Assembly: GCF_037975245.1 (NCBI RefSeq)
Contig: NC_092580.1
Coordinates: 13,734,501-13,798,500, forward strand
Length of the DNA: 64,000 nucleotides
From: Apostichopus japonicus
Lineage: Eukaryota > Echinodermata > Holothuroidea > Aspidochirotida > Stichopodidae
Direction of reading: 5' to 3'
Shown: positions 1 to 12,701 of the stretch, in pieces
Position numbering within the stretch: the stretch's first letter is position 1
How the letters are laid out: every line of letters starts with the position of its first letter
Program-made: the position numbers and the translations under genes
The notes under the pieces: generated by a model
The model's input: only the letters and a program-made list of their open reading frames with translations
Database searches by the model: none
Told to the model about the DNA's origin: nothing

Positions 1-84
1 CAGAAACAACCAGCTGCTCAAAATTATTCACAAAATAATTACTTCACATGTTTTCCTTTTTTGTTTTTCATGTCTTGGTTACAG

Positions 85-3000
85 GAGACAGAATTGTCGT
101 TCTGGTCTCGGTGATGTTCCAATGTATGTTAATACTCACATGGATACAGGCAAGACCATCAACACATGGATCGACTCATTACAAGTAGCATTTGCCGGAG
201 TTCAGGTAGATACATAGGACAGAGTATAAATTAGAAAACTTTCTGTATTCAAATCATTCATTTCATATGGAATCACAATTTTAGTTAAATTACTTTGAAT
301 CGAGTAAATGGATGTGGGTTCTACGGAACATCAATCACCGCCTACACACTGTGCCAATTTCCTCTCACCCTCACGCTCGTGAGTGCATAGCGCGATATTA
401 TTTCATTGGCAAGGTTACTGGACTCCAAGGGCTCTCATCCCTTCCCTCTTTTGCCCTATGCCATTAATTTGTTTGGTAAATCCCTTGCATTAATTGATAA
501 TCTAGTGCTAGTTCTGAAGTATTTTGTACAATTTGTAGTATCGTCACCAGTTTTGTTCCCTGTCCTGCATATCAAGTTCAGTATCACCAAAGGTGGCCTA
601 CTCCTACCCTACTTCCAAGTGTACATAGTACACATTTTTTAACCCTAACTGCACAGCCACACACCAATCTAAATGTGGTTAATAACAATCTGTTTATTAT
701 TCATAGGTCCTTGCAGGAGACATTGAGGAAGCTGTCTGTACCCACGCACTGTTCTATGCAATATGGAAAAAGTACAACGCACTGCCGGAGAGATTCAATT
801 GGGCTTCCAAACAACCAGATGTACTGTTTTATCCTCTAAGGCCAGAATTAATAGAATCCACTTATTTCTTGTATCAAGTAAGCAACGAAACTTTCCACCT
901 TTTCAAATTATTCGGGGCTCGTGCCATATATCAGAATGTGATGATTACCCAAGAGAAGCTACAATACTATACCAATAAGAAGCTAATGCCATTAGTGGGG
1001 CCTGTATACCAAACTCACTGAACACCTTGTAGGGTTGATAGAGGAATAAAAAGAAGGAAGGTACATGCATCCTTAAATTTCAAAGTTAGGATATTATTTT
1101 ACCAGCTCAATCTGTTGTGATGGACAAGGGCTAAAACATATATAAAGATATTATAAATGTGTGAGTGAAATGAAAAATAAACCTGAAAATTTGTATTTTC
1201 CTGCCTGAAAATGCTATGGGCAATTAAGACAAAAGAAATAGGGAGCTTTCTTTGGCTGGAATTAATAGAATGAGAAGGTTTGTTTTGAATTTATATTCAA
1301 AGCAAGCTTTTCCATCCATTCACATCAGGTTCTCAAAGTTGCTCATTTGACAAGGACTATAGTTTGAAAAGCATAAAGAGATGTTACAATTATTTTTTTT
1401 ATTTTTTCTTCTTTTGTTTGTTTGTTTGTTTTTCAGGCTACACAACACCCTTACTATCTCCACGTAGGAAGTCATATATTAGAGAGTATAGAGACGTACT
1501 GTAAATCAAAGTAAGATTTTAAACTCCATCAGTTTGTTCTTGATTATCTCTGATTGTTCCAAACTTGGAGCAAAATTCTCAGTGTGGTTAATAAATTGCA
1601 CTTAGTCAATAGTGTTAGCATTTGACTGTTATATCTCAAGTTCTGGTGAAACAGTGGTACCCAAACTATTGTTTGTAAAAGTTAGTCTAAACCATTCTAA
1701 TTTGTTTAGACTATCCACTTTTTATGAAAATGAATGAATTTTTTTCCATGTCAAACCAGGACCAGAAGTTTTTTTTTTCAATGTGTAAGTTGTTACTTTG
1801 TTGTGCACACATGAGATGCCAGTTCTTGTGCAGTACTGTAGTATTATCCCCATCAAGAGCTGAATGGATTTTGCCTTTCCAGTTTGATTTATAATTGTTG
1901 CTTGTTGATATAGGTAGCACTTTGATTTTACACTGTATTTCTAGTGACCCCATACTGGTGTGCTCTCCCCCCAAAAAAGGCCACCATGTAACTCATACAT
2001 TGCTACACTATTAAAATAAACTTACACACTTTTTATGACAGGAAAATTTGATTTAGTCAAACATCTGCAAGTCTGCATTACGATGGCTTCAAAGCTTACT
2101 TTATATCTCTTCTGCTTTGTGTTTGGTTTTGTCTTCTTTTCGTCAGGTGTGGTTATGCAACGTTACACAATGTCATCACAAAAACAAAAGAAGATAGAAT
2201 GGAGAGTTTCTTCCTGAGTGAAACTTGTAAATATCTTTATTTGGTGAGTCATTCATTAAGCCCAGTTTTACAATCCTGATAAATTGTGTATTTTTAATAT
2301 CAGGTCAAAAAGGTGAAATGAATATTAAAATGCTCTCGCCAACTGAAGCACATGCCATCAATGATAAACTTTATCCTACCACAGGTGCTTTATTACTCCA
2401 AATTACAACCTATCACATCATGAATTTTGGTAGGAAGGAATGACTAATTTATTTAAATTGTTTCTTGCCAAGCTCTGTAGAAGCTTTGTTCTTTTCATTC
2501 AAAGAATTCAGAATGATAGTTTTTGTTCTTTTTTTGTTCAATTTTGTGTATAATGCTTATAATTACATTTTGGACAAGGTGTAGCATTCACCTCTGATTA
2601 ATAAACGGCACCCAAAACAGTGTATCCAATGAAACGAAGTGAAGACAGTCAAGTAGAATTGAAATGTTGAAATCTTTCAAGCAACGTGATGGATTTTATC
2701 GCTGTATACAACATAGCCAGGTGATCTTGACGCTATATGGCATTTTCCCGGGTGTGGTCTTATTATGGTTTCATCAAACTTTGTATGATCTGTCATAATA
2801 CTTTTTTGCCCTGTTCATTGGTACAGCTCTTCGATAAGGACAATCACGTCAACACAGCCTTTCATAGATACATATTTAATACAGAGGGCCATTTGTTTCC
2901 TTTGAGGAGTGAATATCGAACGAAGACTTGGTGGAATCCTTGCAAAGATGACCGATCTTGTGCCTCTGTTAACTTTGCTTCCAATATGTCACATGTGAGT

Positions 3001-3682
3001 TGAAAATTATGTACATGGCAATCACATAGTTAATGATGGAATCTCCATTTTCATTTGTGTCTGTTCCCAACATTGATGCCTATCAAACCCCAACAATAAT
3101 TGCACTTTTCCAAAGTAGTTAAATTAATATCTGCATTACTGTCCTTTGAGATGCTTCAGTATATCAGGCTGAGATGTAAAATATAGAAATTTCAGCCACA
3201 GTCAGCCTTTCCGAGAGATATATTTGTTGTTACAACATTGACTTTATCAGAGTATATGCCTTGATATGCCCTATTGCATATATTTATACCTTTTAGGTGA
3301 TATTTTTCTACTATTTGCTGTTGAATGTTTCCTGTATTTTAAATGTTTCCTGTATATTAATTGTTTCAATTCCTGTAAAGCGTTTTGAGCAGCGTTACTG
3401 ATGAATGCGCTATATCAGTATTATTTTATTATTATAAATTTGACATGGAAATGACTTAAGCTTGACCACAGTTGCGACCCTAGGCTCGAAGCCTCGAACC
3501 AACAGTTACCTAGGGTCTTACCAGTAATTTTGATTTGGTTTGATTTACAACTATCTTTTAAATTGTTGCCTTTCCTCTCTTCTTTTAAGCAATGTGTGAA
3601 CATGGCTCCTGAAAAGCATTTTCCACTTCCACTGAACAGTCATTACATGGAACAGATTGATAAGCTGGTCGGCCTTATTTAA
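85..3682 (+). CDS. EDEM1: EDEM1, ER degradation-enhancing alpha-mannosidase-like protein (3' part, 6 exons)
   Basis: Coding exons 85-205, 707-877, 1437-1510, 2147-2243, 2827-2994 and 3590-3682 (TAA) join in frame with AG/GT borders; the gene starts upstream of the window. EDEM proteins are ER-lumenal GH47-family mannosidase homologues that trim or recognise misfolded N-glycoproteins for ERAD. The translation carries GH47 landmarks: [65 protein letters not shown], and FNTEGH near the end, whose Thr is the family's calcium ligand. The protein ends [12 protein letters not shown], which resembles my recollection of the vertebrate EDEM1 C-terminus and lacks the long tail of EDEM3. This separates it from EDEM2 and EDEM3 by recalled similarity only. 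No frame breaks are seen. The catalytic N-terminal half lies outside the window. Confidence 0.9.
3370..3436 (+). repeat. 3' tail of a dispersed retroelement (GCGCTATAT...ATT repeat end)
   Basis: Lies in EDEM1 intron 5. The pattern is AAAGCG-TTTGAGC, then GCGCTATAT, then an ATT-rich run. The same tail recurs at 19470-19530 (+) and, reversed, at 47355-47460, 54030-54125 and 56195-56270. A shared GCGCTATATAAAT-(ATT)n end is typical of invertebrate SINE or LINE tails. Confidence 0.5.
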
Positions 3683-6600
3683 ACCACAGGAATCAACCAA
3701 TGATGAAGAAGGATTTAGGTCACATGGTCATGGGACTGAAGCTTGTGCTGCAGGTCTAGTTATTCTATCTGGGGTTCTAGTTCAACTGTATAATGAGTTT
3801 ACAAATGCATGGTGGGAAATTTGAAGAAAAGTATGCATGTTTATATTTCTGCTATTTAATTCTAAAGAAGATCTGTAAATTCACATTAAGAAAAAACATT
3901 GTGAGAGCATTATAAGTTCAGTGTGAGTTGTTTTGCTGAAATCACTTGGGAGGGTCACATTGACAATTGTAAAGTGATTCATTGCAATGTATTTAAGAAC
4001 GGCTATTGACCTAGTAAATAGCTGGATATTTTACCAAACCTAGAGAATACTGTTCTATATGGGATAGGGTTTGATCAAAACATTAGATTCTTGTAAATGA
4101 CTGAACAGAAACTGATTGGGGAATATAAAGAAATTTGGAAACTAAATTTTGGCTAGACTGGCATTCACACTGGTAACCTCATATGCTCTACATACTGATC
4201 TATTCAGCCCTTAGTTGATGGCAATCATTTTATATTAATTTTGTAAGTAATTAATTAATAAACACTGTCCATGCTAAAAAGTTTTTTATTCAGACACTAT
4301 CGTAGTTAAACACATGTAAAAAGGAAATCAGAAAATTTCAAAATGTTTGTCATTTTCTGAAGTGAAACTGATCTATTGAAGTAAAGTGAGCTGCATTGTC
4401 TCTACCTGCTTTTAATATCAACTCCTATTGACAGGTTTTACAAAAATGAACTCAGACAGTTTTATATGAAATAATTGCAATTGCTGGTCATCAATTGATA
4501 AAATGTTTGAATGATGATATCCATGTTCAGGATTTCTTATTCATTCAAATTTTACTTAATATTCTTGAACTGCTTTTGTTTTATTATATGATGGATTTAA
4601 GTTTGTTTTTATTGTTTGCATCTGGCAACATGGGTTGTTGTTGCTTCAATTTTGTATTTGTAGTGATGATATCATAAATAATATATAATTTGTTATGATG
4701 GTACATTCAGGGTTATAAGATGTTGAGTACTCAGCAACTTCCTCTCAATGTATAGTGTTTAAAGCTCACATCAACAGGTCAGTTGAAAAAAAAGACAAAG
4801 CTTTAAGAACAAACGCCCTGAAAATATCACACCTCATATGAATGTTCAGTCAGGGAAGGAATGCAAAATGAAGAAGCAACTCGGCAATTTCATTGACTTA
4901 TTTAAATTTACAGTTTAGTATAAATACCCATTAAGAGAAGTCAAGACAAGAAAACTGTAGCAAAAGGAAAGGGTGGGGTTGTGAGGAGACATCACAAAAC
5001 AAGGGTCATGGGGGCCTGTGCCCCGAAATTTTAGCATGCTGAAAGTTGCCAATATTTTTCACAAGTACTTTCCAATGTCCTGCAAGTTATGAACGTCCAG
5101 AGTATCGGTTGTCATTTGAAATGGGTCACTTAAGGCTATGAAGTTGTCATTGTGAGGGGAAAGTGACCTTTATTTAAGTTTTCTAGCATATTTGATTGCA
5201 GTAAAAGACAGACCTGTGAGAAACCCTTTTTCATCTTTTTTCCACTCACTTTATGTCATGCCAGTAAATTCAACAGAAAGGGCATTTTTCGCAACTGAGG
5301 CTCATAAATAAGTATTCTACAAATGACAGATATAGAAATGTTTAGGGAAAAATTGCATTAAGTATTAATAAGTGCTCTTGAATTACATTTGTTTTTAGGT
5401 CTCTGTTGTTGAGAAGTGTGGTACAATGTTGATGGAACCCATCCCCCCTTCTACTTCTACAATTATTTTTAACAAGGGTACATTTGTTTTAACTCATTTG
5501 AACCTAGGTAAAGTGGTACCTAGCAAAGGTTCTTGTTTGGTTCTAAGACGAATGTTGTAGTGTTAACATGTTTCATTCATGAATGTTTCTGGGAATAATG
5601 AAGACACACATGAAACATCTAGGGTTGGAAAAACCTTACTGAATTTCCTGCGATATTCTTGCTAGTTTAAGTAACGTCTTGCTGTTCATAAGCAGACAGC
5701 TGAGTACTCTTGACACAGACCTACTTTACAATGTAATGTTGAAAACAATGTTGATGTTTTCCATTAGTATTTCTTTAGGACTTGGCTGTTTTGTATCCTT
5801 CATATTGTCCTCTATTTCGTCTTTGGCAGTTCCTGCAAAGAACTTTGAAACTGGTTTGGATGGTATTGCAAGGTTTTCCAACTCTTATCCATTGCTTTAA
5901 TGCAATCCAATTTGGCATTTTAATCTCTGGGTCAGTTTCATATTATAGTAATATTATATAGTAATAATATTACATGTATTATTAATATATTTTGAATGAT
6001 GTGGCCAGTTCACTGTAAACCTAATCTGCTATTTCCTGTATATGTTAGTAATGTATTCCTCTATCTGTATCAAGTTAGATTCATTAATCAATTAAGCTGA
6101 ATATCATTTTTCGTTGATATTTTACATCGCTAAGCCAAACAATATATGTAATATTTAATTCATCTGACTTACAGCCAATTTAAGAGAAAGAAAAGTGCCG
6201 ATTTCAGGACATTTTGATGGTTGTGTCAATTAATATTTTCTTGCAAAATTTGTCAAGAGTGCAAAGCTTAGTGACAAGATCCTCCATTGTCATTGACCAA
6301 ATATGAAAACTCTTAAAAGAAACCTTAAACATCCACATTGAATTTGAGATTTTGTTACCCTTCCTATCACAAATATATGCCTTCCACCTCCATGTGATTT
6401 GTACACAACCATATATAACTTAAATTTAAAAACTGTTATAGTCAGTTTCTGTATAATAATGTGTCAGTAAAAGATATCAATAACATTTATTTCAATATTT
6501 TCAATATTATATACTTATATACAACAAAAGATAATTATAATTACAACAAAAGTAAATAAATTTCTTTATCACATTATTTTCTTATGTGTCATTAGTGTCC

Positions 6601-7719
6601 AAAATTGACATTGTCCTTAGAAACTCATTCACTCTGCACCCATACGTGTGTCACATACATAATGAATTTGGTAAAAAGTCATACATAGTTTTCTCATATC
6701 TCTAGTGGTATTTGTGCAAGGTATGTCAGTACAATACTCTTAACAACAGATGCAAACCAAAGTCATCCAACAAGAGGAAAATAGAAATGTTTTTTCTTTC
6801 TTGTCAACTCTGACTAATAAGAAAGAGATATGAATCAATTTGAAGCCTTTACATGTTTCATAACATGGTACCATGCTAGGCTACTTGTTTCTAATTCTAA
6901 TCTTCAGAACATGTCATGGGAGAGGGGGAGGATAGGATTTTACTACAAAAAAATATTTCCATAAATCAACAGTTCACGCTTTCTTTAAAGGAGTTATTTT
7001 TGATGTCTCCTTTCAAGTTCACTCTTGGAACAAAACATGCCAACTTAAAATAGCATTATATCATGATAAAAGTTTGCTGGACATGGGTTACAGTATGCAT
7101 AGAGTCAAGACAGATGAGATAGAGACATCAGAAATAAGTTAACATAATTTAATGGCTTCCTTGTTGCAATATCAATAAATTCTAAAAGTGAAGGAAAGGT
7201 AACATAAATATTGGGCATCGGCACCTTGCAAAATAAGTTAAAACTTACAAAATCACTACTAACGCGCGAGAAAGTACAGCCAGGAATGTTCGTCAACGAC
7301 TATAGGCTGACTATGGTGGCTACTGCGATGTTGTAGAGTTCGCTTTCCAGAAGGCGAGTTCGTTTTGTTTCCAAAACGAGCCTCAAAATTAGGTGGAAAT
7401 ATGCGGCAAGTTAACTGTAAGTTTCCAAATCAACTAATATAAATAGCAGGTTAAAGGGTTCATTATTATTACAGATTTTTGACATACAGTACATGGTTTG
7501 AATTTTCCCAGTCAGTGATTCTCCAAATACATCCATATATACAAATATATACATCATACTGTCAGTTATTTTGACAATATTACAGTTAGTTTAAATCGAG
7601 TAATTGGCTTTAAAATTTGAATTTTCCGATTCCACATATATCCATATAATGAACACCCTATTACAGTACTGTACGGTGTTTGTTTTTTGATAATATTACA
7701 GAATTTTGATGTACAATAC
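3683..7719. other. EDEM1 3' UTR and intergenic AT-rich sequence
   Basis: Only short ORFs without recognisable domains. A slightly GC-richer patch at about 7255-7375 has several CpGs but no gene was found beside it. Degenerate relatives of the downstream minisatellite unit begin near 7485. Confidence 0.5.
4257..4262 (+). terminator. Candidate polyadenylation signal of EDEM1
   Basis: AATAAA lies about 575 bases past the EDEM1 stop codon, in AT-rich sequence. The hexamer is common by chance here, so this is only a candidate. Confidence 0.3.
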
Positions 7720-8000
7720 TTGGTTCGAAATTTGAATTTTCCCAGGCCAGTGAATCTCCAAAACTGTGCATATAATCAACATCCTATTACTTGGTTTGAA
7801 ATTTGAATTTTCCCAGGCCAGTGAATCTCCAAAAATATACATATAATCAACATCCTATTGGTTTGAAATTTGAATTTTCCCAGGCCAGTGAATCTCCAAA
7901 AATATACATATAATCAACATCCTAGTACTTGGTTTGAAATTTGAATTTTCCCAGGCCAGTGAATCTCCAAAAATGAGCATATAATCAACATCATATTGTG
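7720..8000. repeat. Minisatellite, about four copies of a ~70-bp unit
   Basis: The unit begins TTGGTTTGAAATTTGAATTT, then CCCAGGCCAGTGAATCTCC, and ends ATAATCAACATCCTA. Copies start near 7720, 7791, 7858 and 7929 (spacing about 67-71) and are nearly identical. Two or three degenerate copies extend left to about 7485. It sits between the convergent 3' ends of EDEM1 and DCLRE1B. Confidence 0.85.
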
Positions 8001-8256
8001 TGTTCCTTTGATACAGACATACAGTCCTTGGCTTGAAATTTCAACCCAAATATTTTGTTTAGATATGCCTGTATTTCAAAATAATCAAAGCTACGAACAG
8101 AAAACCAAATTAAAAAAGGAAAACAAACGTATACTTCTCATGTTGTTTTACCAAAGACAAGTTAATCATAGTTTAATTTTCAACAAAGTAATTTGATCGT
8201 TGATATATTTTTTTATCTCACTACCCTAAACTGTTTTGTAGCTTTTGTTAAATTTG

Positions 8257-9855
8257 TCATAAGGTGTTACTTCTCTTCAGAGCACTTTCCATTTTTGCAT
8301 AGGATTGATAGAAGGTAAGTCTATCTTTCACAGGAATAATGATTTCGTTCCTTACCGTTGCTTTATGTACTGACATACAAATTGGTCTACTGCTCAATGC
8401 TTTCAAATTTGTTGATTTGGTGTTTTCTGATATGTTATTGTTTGATTCTCTGTTAATATCACTCCCTATAGTCAACTCTTTTTCCAGGGACTTTGATTCA
8501 TTGCATTCTTCTTCCCAAGTCTTGGTATTCAATTTTGTCTGAAGATCTCTTGTCCAGATTACGTTATCCAAATCTCTGCTTGTTGCTTTAATAACTTCTA
8601 TACTTCTGCTGTAGCTGCATCTGGTCTTCTTCCCGGGTGGGGAATGAGCACATTTCGCACTGTCATCTAAAACGTTTTGTTCTGATAAGGCCGGTGCCTC
8701 ATTCTCCTCTTCTTCTTCAAACACAACACCTCGAGCAATCCTACGTTTGCTAACTTGTTTTCTTTTCAGTTGATGGCTTCCTCTTCCCTTAGCTTTAAAT
8801 TTGAAGCTGAAACTATGAGGATTCGATGCAGTTTGGTACCTTCTCACACTCTCCGGCATCTTGAAAATGATCGGCTTTGCCTTATTTAACAAATCCTCAA
8901 AATTCCTCATGTCACTTGTGTCTCCTCCATCCTTGACAATTGGTATAATCTGTTTAGGACACAACTTGGTGACAAACTCCATCAGCTCTGAATAGGAAGA
9001 ATGGCAAGAATATGGTACAAGGTAGACATTTGGGTGATCGTAAGACGATTTTTTCTTTGACAACATGAAAAGTCCGGTCGGTACAATAACAATTGTCTTT
9101 TTGCTGTGGCTGTTCCAGTGCGTGAGGTTTTTCCATGTGATGGATGGTTGAGTCACAACTCTTATGTTGCTTGCGTCTGCATCAGTGGTGAAGACATTTG
9201 GTAATTCCAATTGCTGAAGAGTCTCGAACCTATCGGGTGTCACCACAATCCATCTCTGGAACCTTTCTGCAATTTGTACCAGAAGTTCTTCTTTGCCAAG
9301 GTTGTGGAGGGCAACAACAATGTTTGCGTCATTTATTACGGGAGCTATGAGGTCTTCAATCAATTTGGCGGCAGCTTCGTTTGAATCCCACTTGCACCTT
9401 GGGTCATTGTAAGTGTTGTCGAGGTAAAGAACATCTATCAAGGGAGAAGTATCTAGTCCTGGGGCTGTGAACATTAGAGGGCTATATTTGAAATCTGCAG
9501 TGTACAGAATATTTCCAAAGTATCCTTGAAACAAGAACATGACAGCACCAGGGCAGTGATTTGCATCGATGAGCGTTACTGTCATTGTTTCTGTGCTTCC
9601 TTCTGATAAAGGAATGATATGAGGCTGTCCAATCTCGAGGACTCGAACCAAGCGACAACTGACGTTAAGCTTTACGTTCAACAGTTTTCCTGTGATCTCT
9701 GAACAGTAGATAGGCCTTCTCCAAGAGGATGATAGTCCATTAGTGTGATCAGAGTGCATGTGAGACAGAAAGTGGATAAGATTCGAATTACCACCATGGT
9801 TAAATCTCCAGTAGTCCACCGCTATAGGTGTTTTGACAATGATGCATCCATTCAT
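8257..9855 (-). CDS. DCLRE1B: DCLRE1B / SNM1B (Apollo), 5' exonuclease
   Basis: Intact 532-residue ORF in one coding exon. SNM1-family enzymes are metallo-beta-lactamase/beta-CASP 5'-to-3' exonucleases; Apollo processes telomeric leading ends and helps interstrand crosslink repair in the nucleus. Visible: the start MNGCIIVKTPIAVDYW, matching Apollo's N-terminus; motif 2 HMHSDH at residues 32-37; DANHCPG with His100; YTADF with Asp121; YLDNTYNDP opening the beta-CASP region; and VPYSCHSSYSELMEF as the late beta-CASP His motif. About 200 C-terminal residues are Lys/Arg/Ser-rich and low in conservation, as in vertebrate Apollo. I do not see a clear YxLxP-type TRF2-binding motif. The next gene, ETHE1, is head-to-head about 3.7 kb away. 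Any 5' UTR intron is not resolved. Confidence 0.93.
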   Translation of the reverse strand: MNGCIIVKTPIAVDYWRFNHGGNSNLIHFLSHMHSDHTNGLSSSWRRPIYCSEITGKLLNVKLNVSCRLVRVLEIGQPHIIPLSEGSTETMTVTLIDANHCPGAVMFLFQGYFGNILYTADFKYSPLMFTAPGLDTSPLIDVLYLDNTYNDPRCKWDSNEAAAKLIEDLIAPVINDANIVVALHNLGKEELLVQIAERFQRWIVVTPDRFETLQQLELPNVFTTDADASNIRVVTQPSITWKNLTHWNSHSKKTIVIVPTGLFMLSKKKSSYDHPNVYLVPYSCHSSYSELMEFVTKLCPKQIIPIVKDGGDTSDMRNFEDLLNKAKPIIFKMPESVRRYQTASNPHSFSFKFKAKGRGSHQLKRKQVSKRRIARGVVFEEEEENEAPALSEQNVLDDSAKCAHSPPGKKTRCSYSRSIEVIKATSRDLDNVIWTRDLQTKLNTKTWEEECNESKSLEKELTIGSDINRESNNNISENTKSTNLKALSSRPICMSVHKATVRNEIIIPVKDRLTFYQSYAKMESALKRSNTL

Positions 9856-12453
9856 GACTGAAAGTATTTCTTAAATAAAGAGAGAGAGAGACAAATAGTA
9901 ACATATCATGTATGTTGAATGAGAGTGAATTTCATTAAAAGCCATTTAATAGTCTTGATTCAATGTACTGTATAAAATAATATATACAGAAAGTGAGATA
10001 GGATATAGAGAATGTATTAAGAAGAAATTGGTTCAAGTTCCCTCTTCATTGTTTGCAACTATTGATGTGACACAAAATATTGTTCAATTCAGATATCTTT
10101 GCTGTCAATGCTTTGATCTGTGCATTGTTAATGAATAATTAAATGATTCTGATATGGATTTGACACAAAATTTCTTAAATGCCAAACTGACTGTGGAACA
10201 TTGCTCATCATCCATGCCTTTCTGTGAATGGAATGTATATAATTTTTTTTTATTTTTTTTTTATAAAAGCTAGAGTGAACAATAGCCCATGAAGATTGAC
10301 ATAAGTCAAGAGCTAATATAGGCTGTGGGGCACTATTAAAAAAATCAACATGGGCCAATCAGTGGTTCACAGCAGCTTAGGAACTACTGACAGGTGGGGG
10401 GTTGCTGGCCCCCTCACCCCAGAAACACACCTAAGCGGTGTGGTGGGAGGTGTGCACTATACATGACCTAAACTGAAAGCATTCAGAACAGTTCGGGCAT
10501 CCAGATGGCAGATGAACACCTCTCGGTCAAGGATTGGGTGATCAGTGCCTATAAAATACACCACCCACTCCCCCTAACCCAGTGATATTAAAAGAACCAT
10601 TGCTTTATTTGTCCCACATTATATCCCTCTCTGGAAGAAAAAAAATATGATACTCTCATATACGCTAAGTGATTTCAGCTTACGAAGGGTAAGAGAAATG
10701 AGTTAAAGCTGACAACGAATTGTCTTATTATGTTGCAGAGTTAGGAGACCTTAAATCGGACTTGGCCTATCATTTCAACAGTGTCAGTCAATAGATCAAT
10801 ATCAGTCTACAGTAGCCTAATTGTAACTTATATGTTCACCTACGATGGACTATGTCAGTGTAATAATAAAGGCCTACTGTAGGCTAGAAATACCAAGCCT
10901 AGACTTAATTCCCAAGTCTTACTTTTTGCTGTAGGTCCTACAGCAGCCTAAGTTGCGAACTGTAGTGTAAATCTGTAATGTAAGTTACAAATTCTCGTTA
11001 TGGTAGATCCTAGACGGAAAATATGTCAATTAAAGCGATTTCGTTACTCAATGGTCATCTACATGATAACAGCAAATATTCACGGAAATCGAGAGCATTA
11101 TTTCATGGGTCTATTTCGCTTCGTAAGTTGGCCCTTTTACCTTTTCCAAAATCCCGCTCGAGTAAAGGGAAACGCCATTCCAAATGTTCTGTAGTGACGT
11201 ATTGGGCCTCGTATGGAACGCCGTCAGAGCTGCGCTATATTCATGTAACGATGATAGTTTGAACAGTTTTCCCCCTGTTCAAACCTTTTATACCAAATCT
11301 AGTCTAAATTGATTTAAATTTTTCATAGAACCATGTCCGTCATTTGAGTAAATAGTTGATCTTTATACCTTAGTGACAGAAGAACAAATATAAAAAAAAT
11401 CAATATGATCACAACCGTGTCGGGCCAAGTTCGTAAATTCTTCTTGACAGTTGAGATTTCAAAAAAATATTTCTTCATATTAACCTTTCAATGAATTTAC
11501 AGATTTTATTAAAACAGAAACTTTCAAAAGTTAACATTCACATTAGAAATTCCTAAACACATAATTCGAAAGGCCACACCCACTCAAAATAACTGCTATG
11601 TCTCATATGCCACTTGAACAGGTCAACGTACCTTGCTAGCCAATCGTATTGATTATTAACATAGATACATCCACTATCACTAGGAGTTTGTAGCCTCAAG
11701 GTTGCCTAGAAGACCTTCGATATATCTTCTAGACGAAGGCTCATAAATATTTCATTTTCAAAATATTATTAAAAGTAAATATACACAATGTATGTAGCTT
11801 AGATAGAGACGATAAACAAAAAATAAGCTATCATACCTTAAACTCTTTGGAGCTTCCTTTCACTTGTTTTTACTTGCGTAGCATAAATACATATAAATAC
11901 TTCTTGCAAGACATCGCAGCCTCGATCCCTAGCAATCTTCGGTATTTTAAAAAGATATTCACAAGTACAATGATCATCAAATTACCAACGTGTAACTTTC
12001 AAAGCTAACCTTAACAATATTTAGCATATTATAACTTAACTACTAGCTGTTTGTGGGTTGTCTCGGGTAATTCCCTTGACTTTGAGATCATTCGTTCAAG
12101 TGAGTACAAACTAATATACTAAGTTGGAATCAGGCTAATATTATCAATTCCCCAGTCAGTAGACACCACTATAAAGGGCAATGAGCATTTATTCTAAATG
12201 AACTTCAACATCATCTTTTATTAAGCATTACGGCTCTTTTTCTCAGGGGCAGTACATCCTTGGTAAGAAACCCGTATCTTACTAAACCTAGGACACAAGG
12301 AAAAAAAGACGTCAAATAACATTATTATCCCTATATAAGGTAGTTTTGACTAGGCTGAGCATCTAATGACAAAATAGTCGTACTCTTTAGGGGGGAAATA
12401 CCAAAATGGAGCATGGGCACGAAAACCAAACAACTTGATCCATTCCCACACCT
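9856..12453. other. Intergenic region between DCLRE1B and ETHE1
   Basis: Upstream of both divergent genes. Contains only short ORFs. The stretch 11000-11260 is relatively CpG-containing, which could mark a promoter or 5' UTR of DCLRE1B. No conserved protein domain is seen. Confidence 0.4.
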
Positions 12454-12456
12454 TTA

Positions 12457-12698
12457 AGCCCGGGTCACATCTGCGCGATTCAACACGCGATTCAACTCGC
12501 AACTAAATCGCGCGAATCAGAAAGTTGCTTCTGAGAAGTTGCGCTGATTAGGACATTGCTCTATTGCAAATCAACCCAAATCGACGGCGCAACTTTTATT
12601 GCGCAACAAGTTGATACCCGTGTCTAACTACGCGATTCAACTTTCAATTGTATTGCGAGTTGAATCGCGTGTTGAATCGCGCAGATGTGACCCGGGCT
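12457..12698. mobile_element. PIF/Harbinger-like MITE with TTA target duplication
   Basis: A 242-bp element with long terminal inverted repeats. The left end starts AGCCCGGGTCACATCTGCGC and the right end is its complement ending GACCCGGGCT. Flanking trinucleotides are TTA at 12454-12456 and TTA at 12699-12701. A 3-bp TTA/TWA duplication is the hallmark of PIF/Harbinger elements. There is no coding capacity, so it is non-autonomous. The inner repeats (GATTCAACACGCGATTCAACTCGCAA-type, given here in part) are also inverted. Confidence 0.8.
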
Positions 12699-12701
12699 TT
12701 A

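Noticed and set aside
7720-8000. CRISPR array
   Set aside because: The repeats are contiguous ~70-bp tandem units without unique spacers, and this is eukaryotic DNA.
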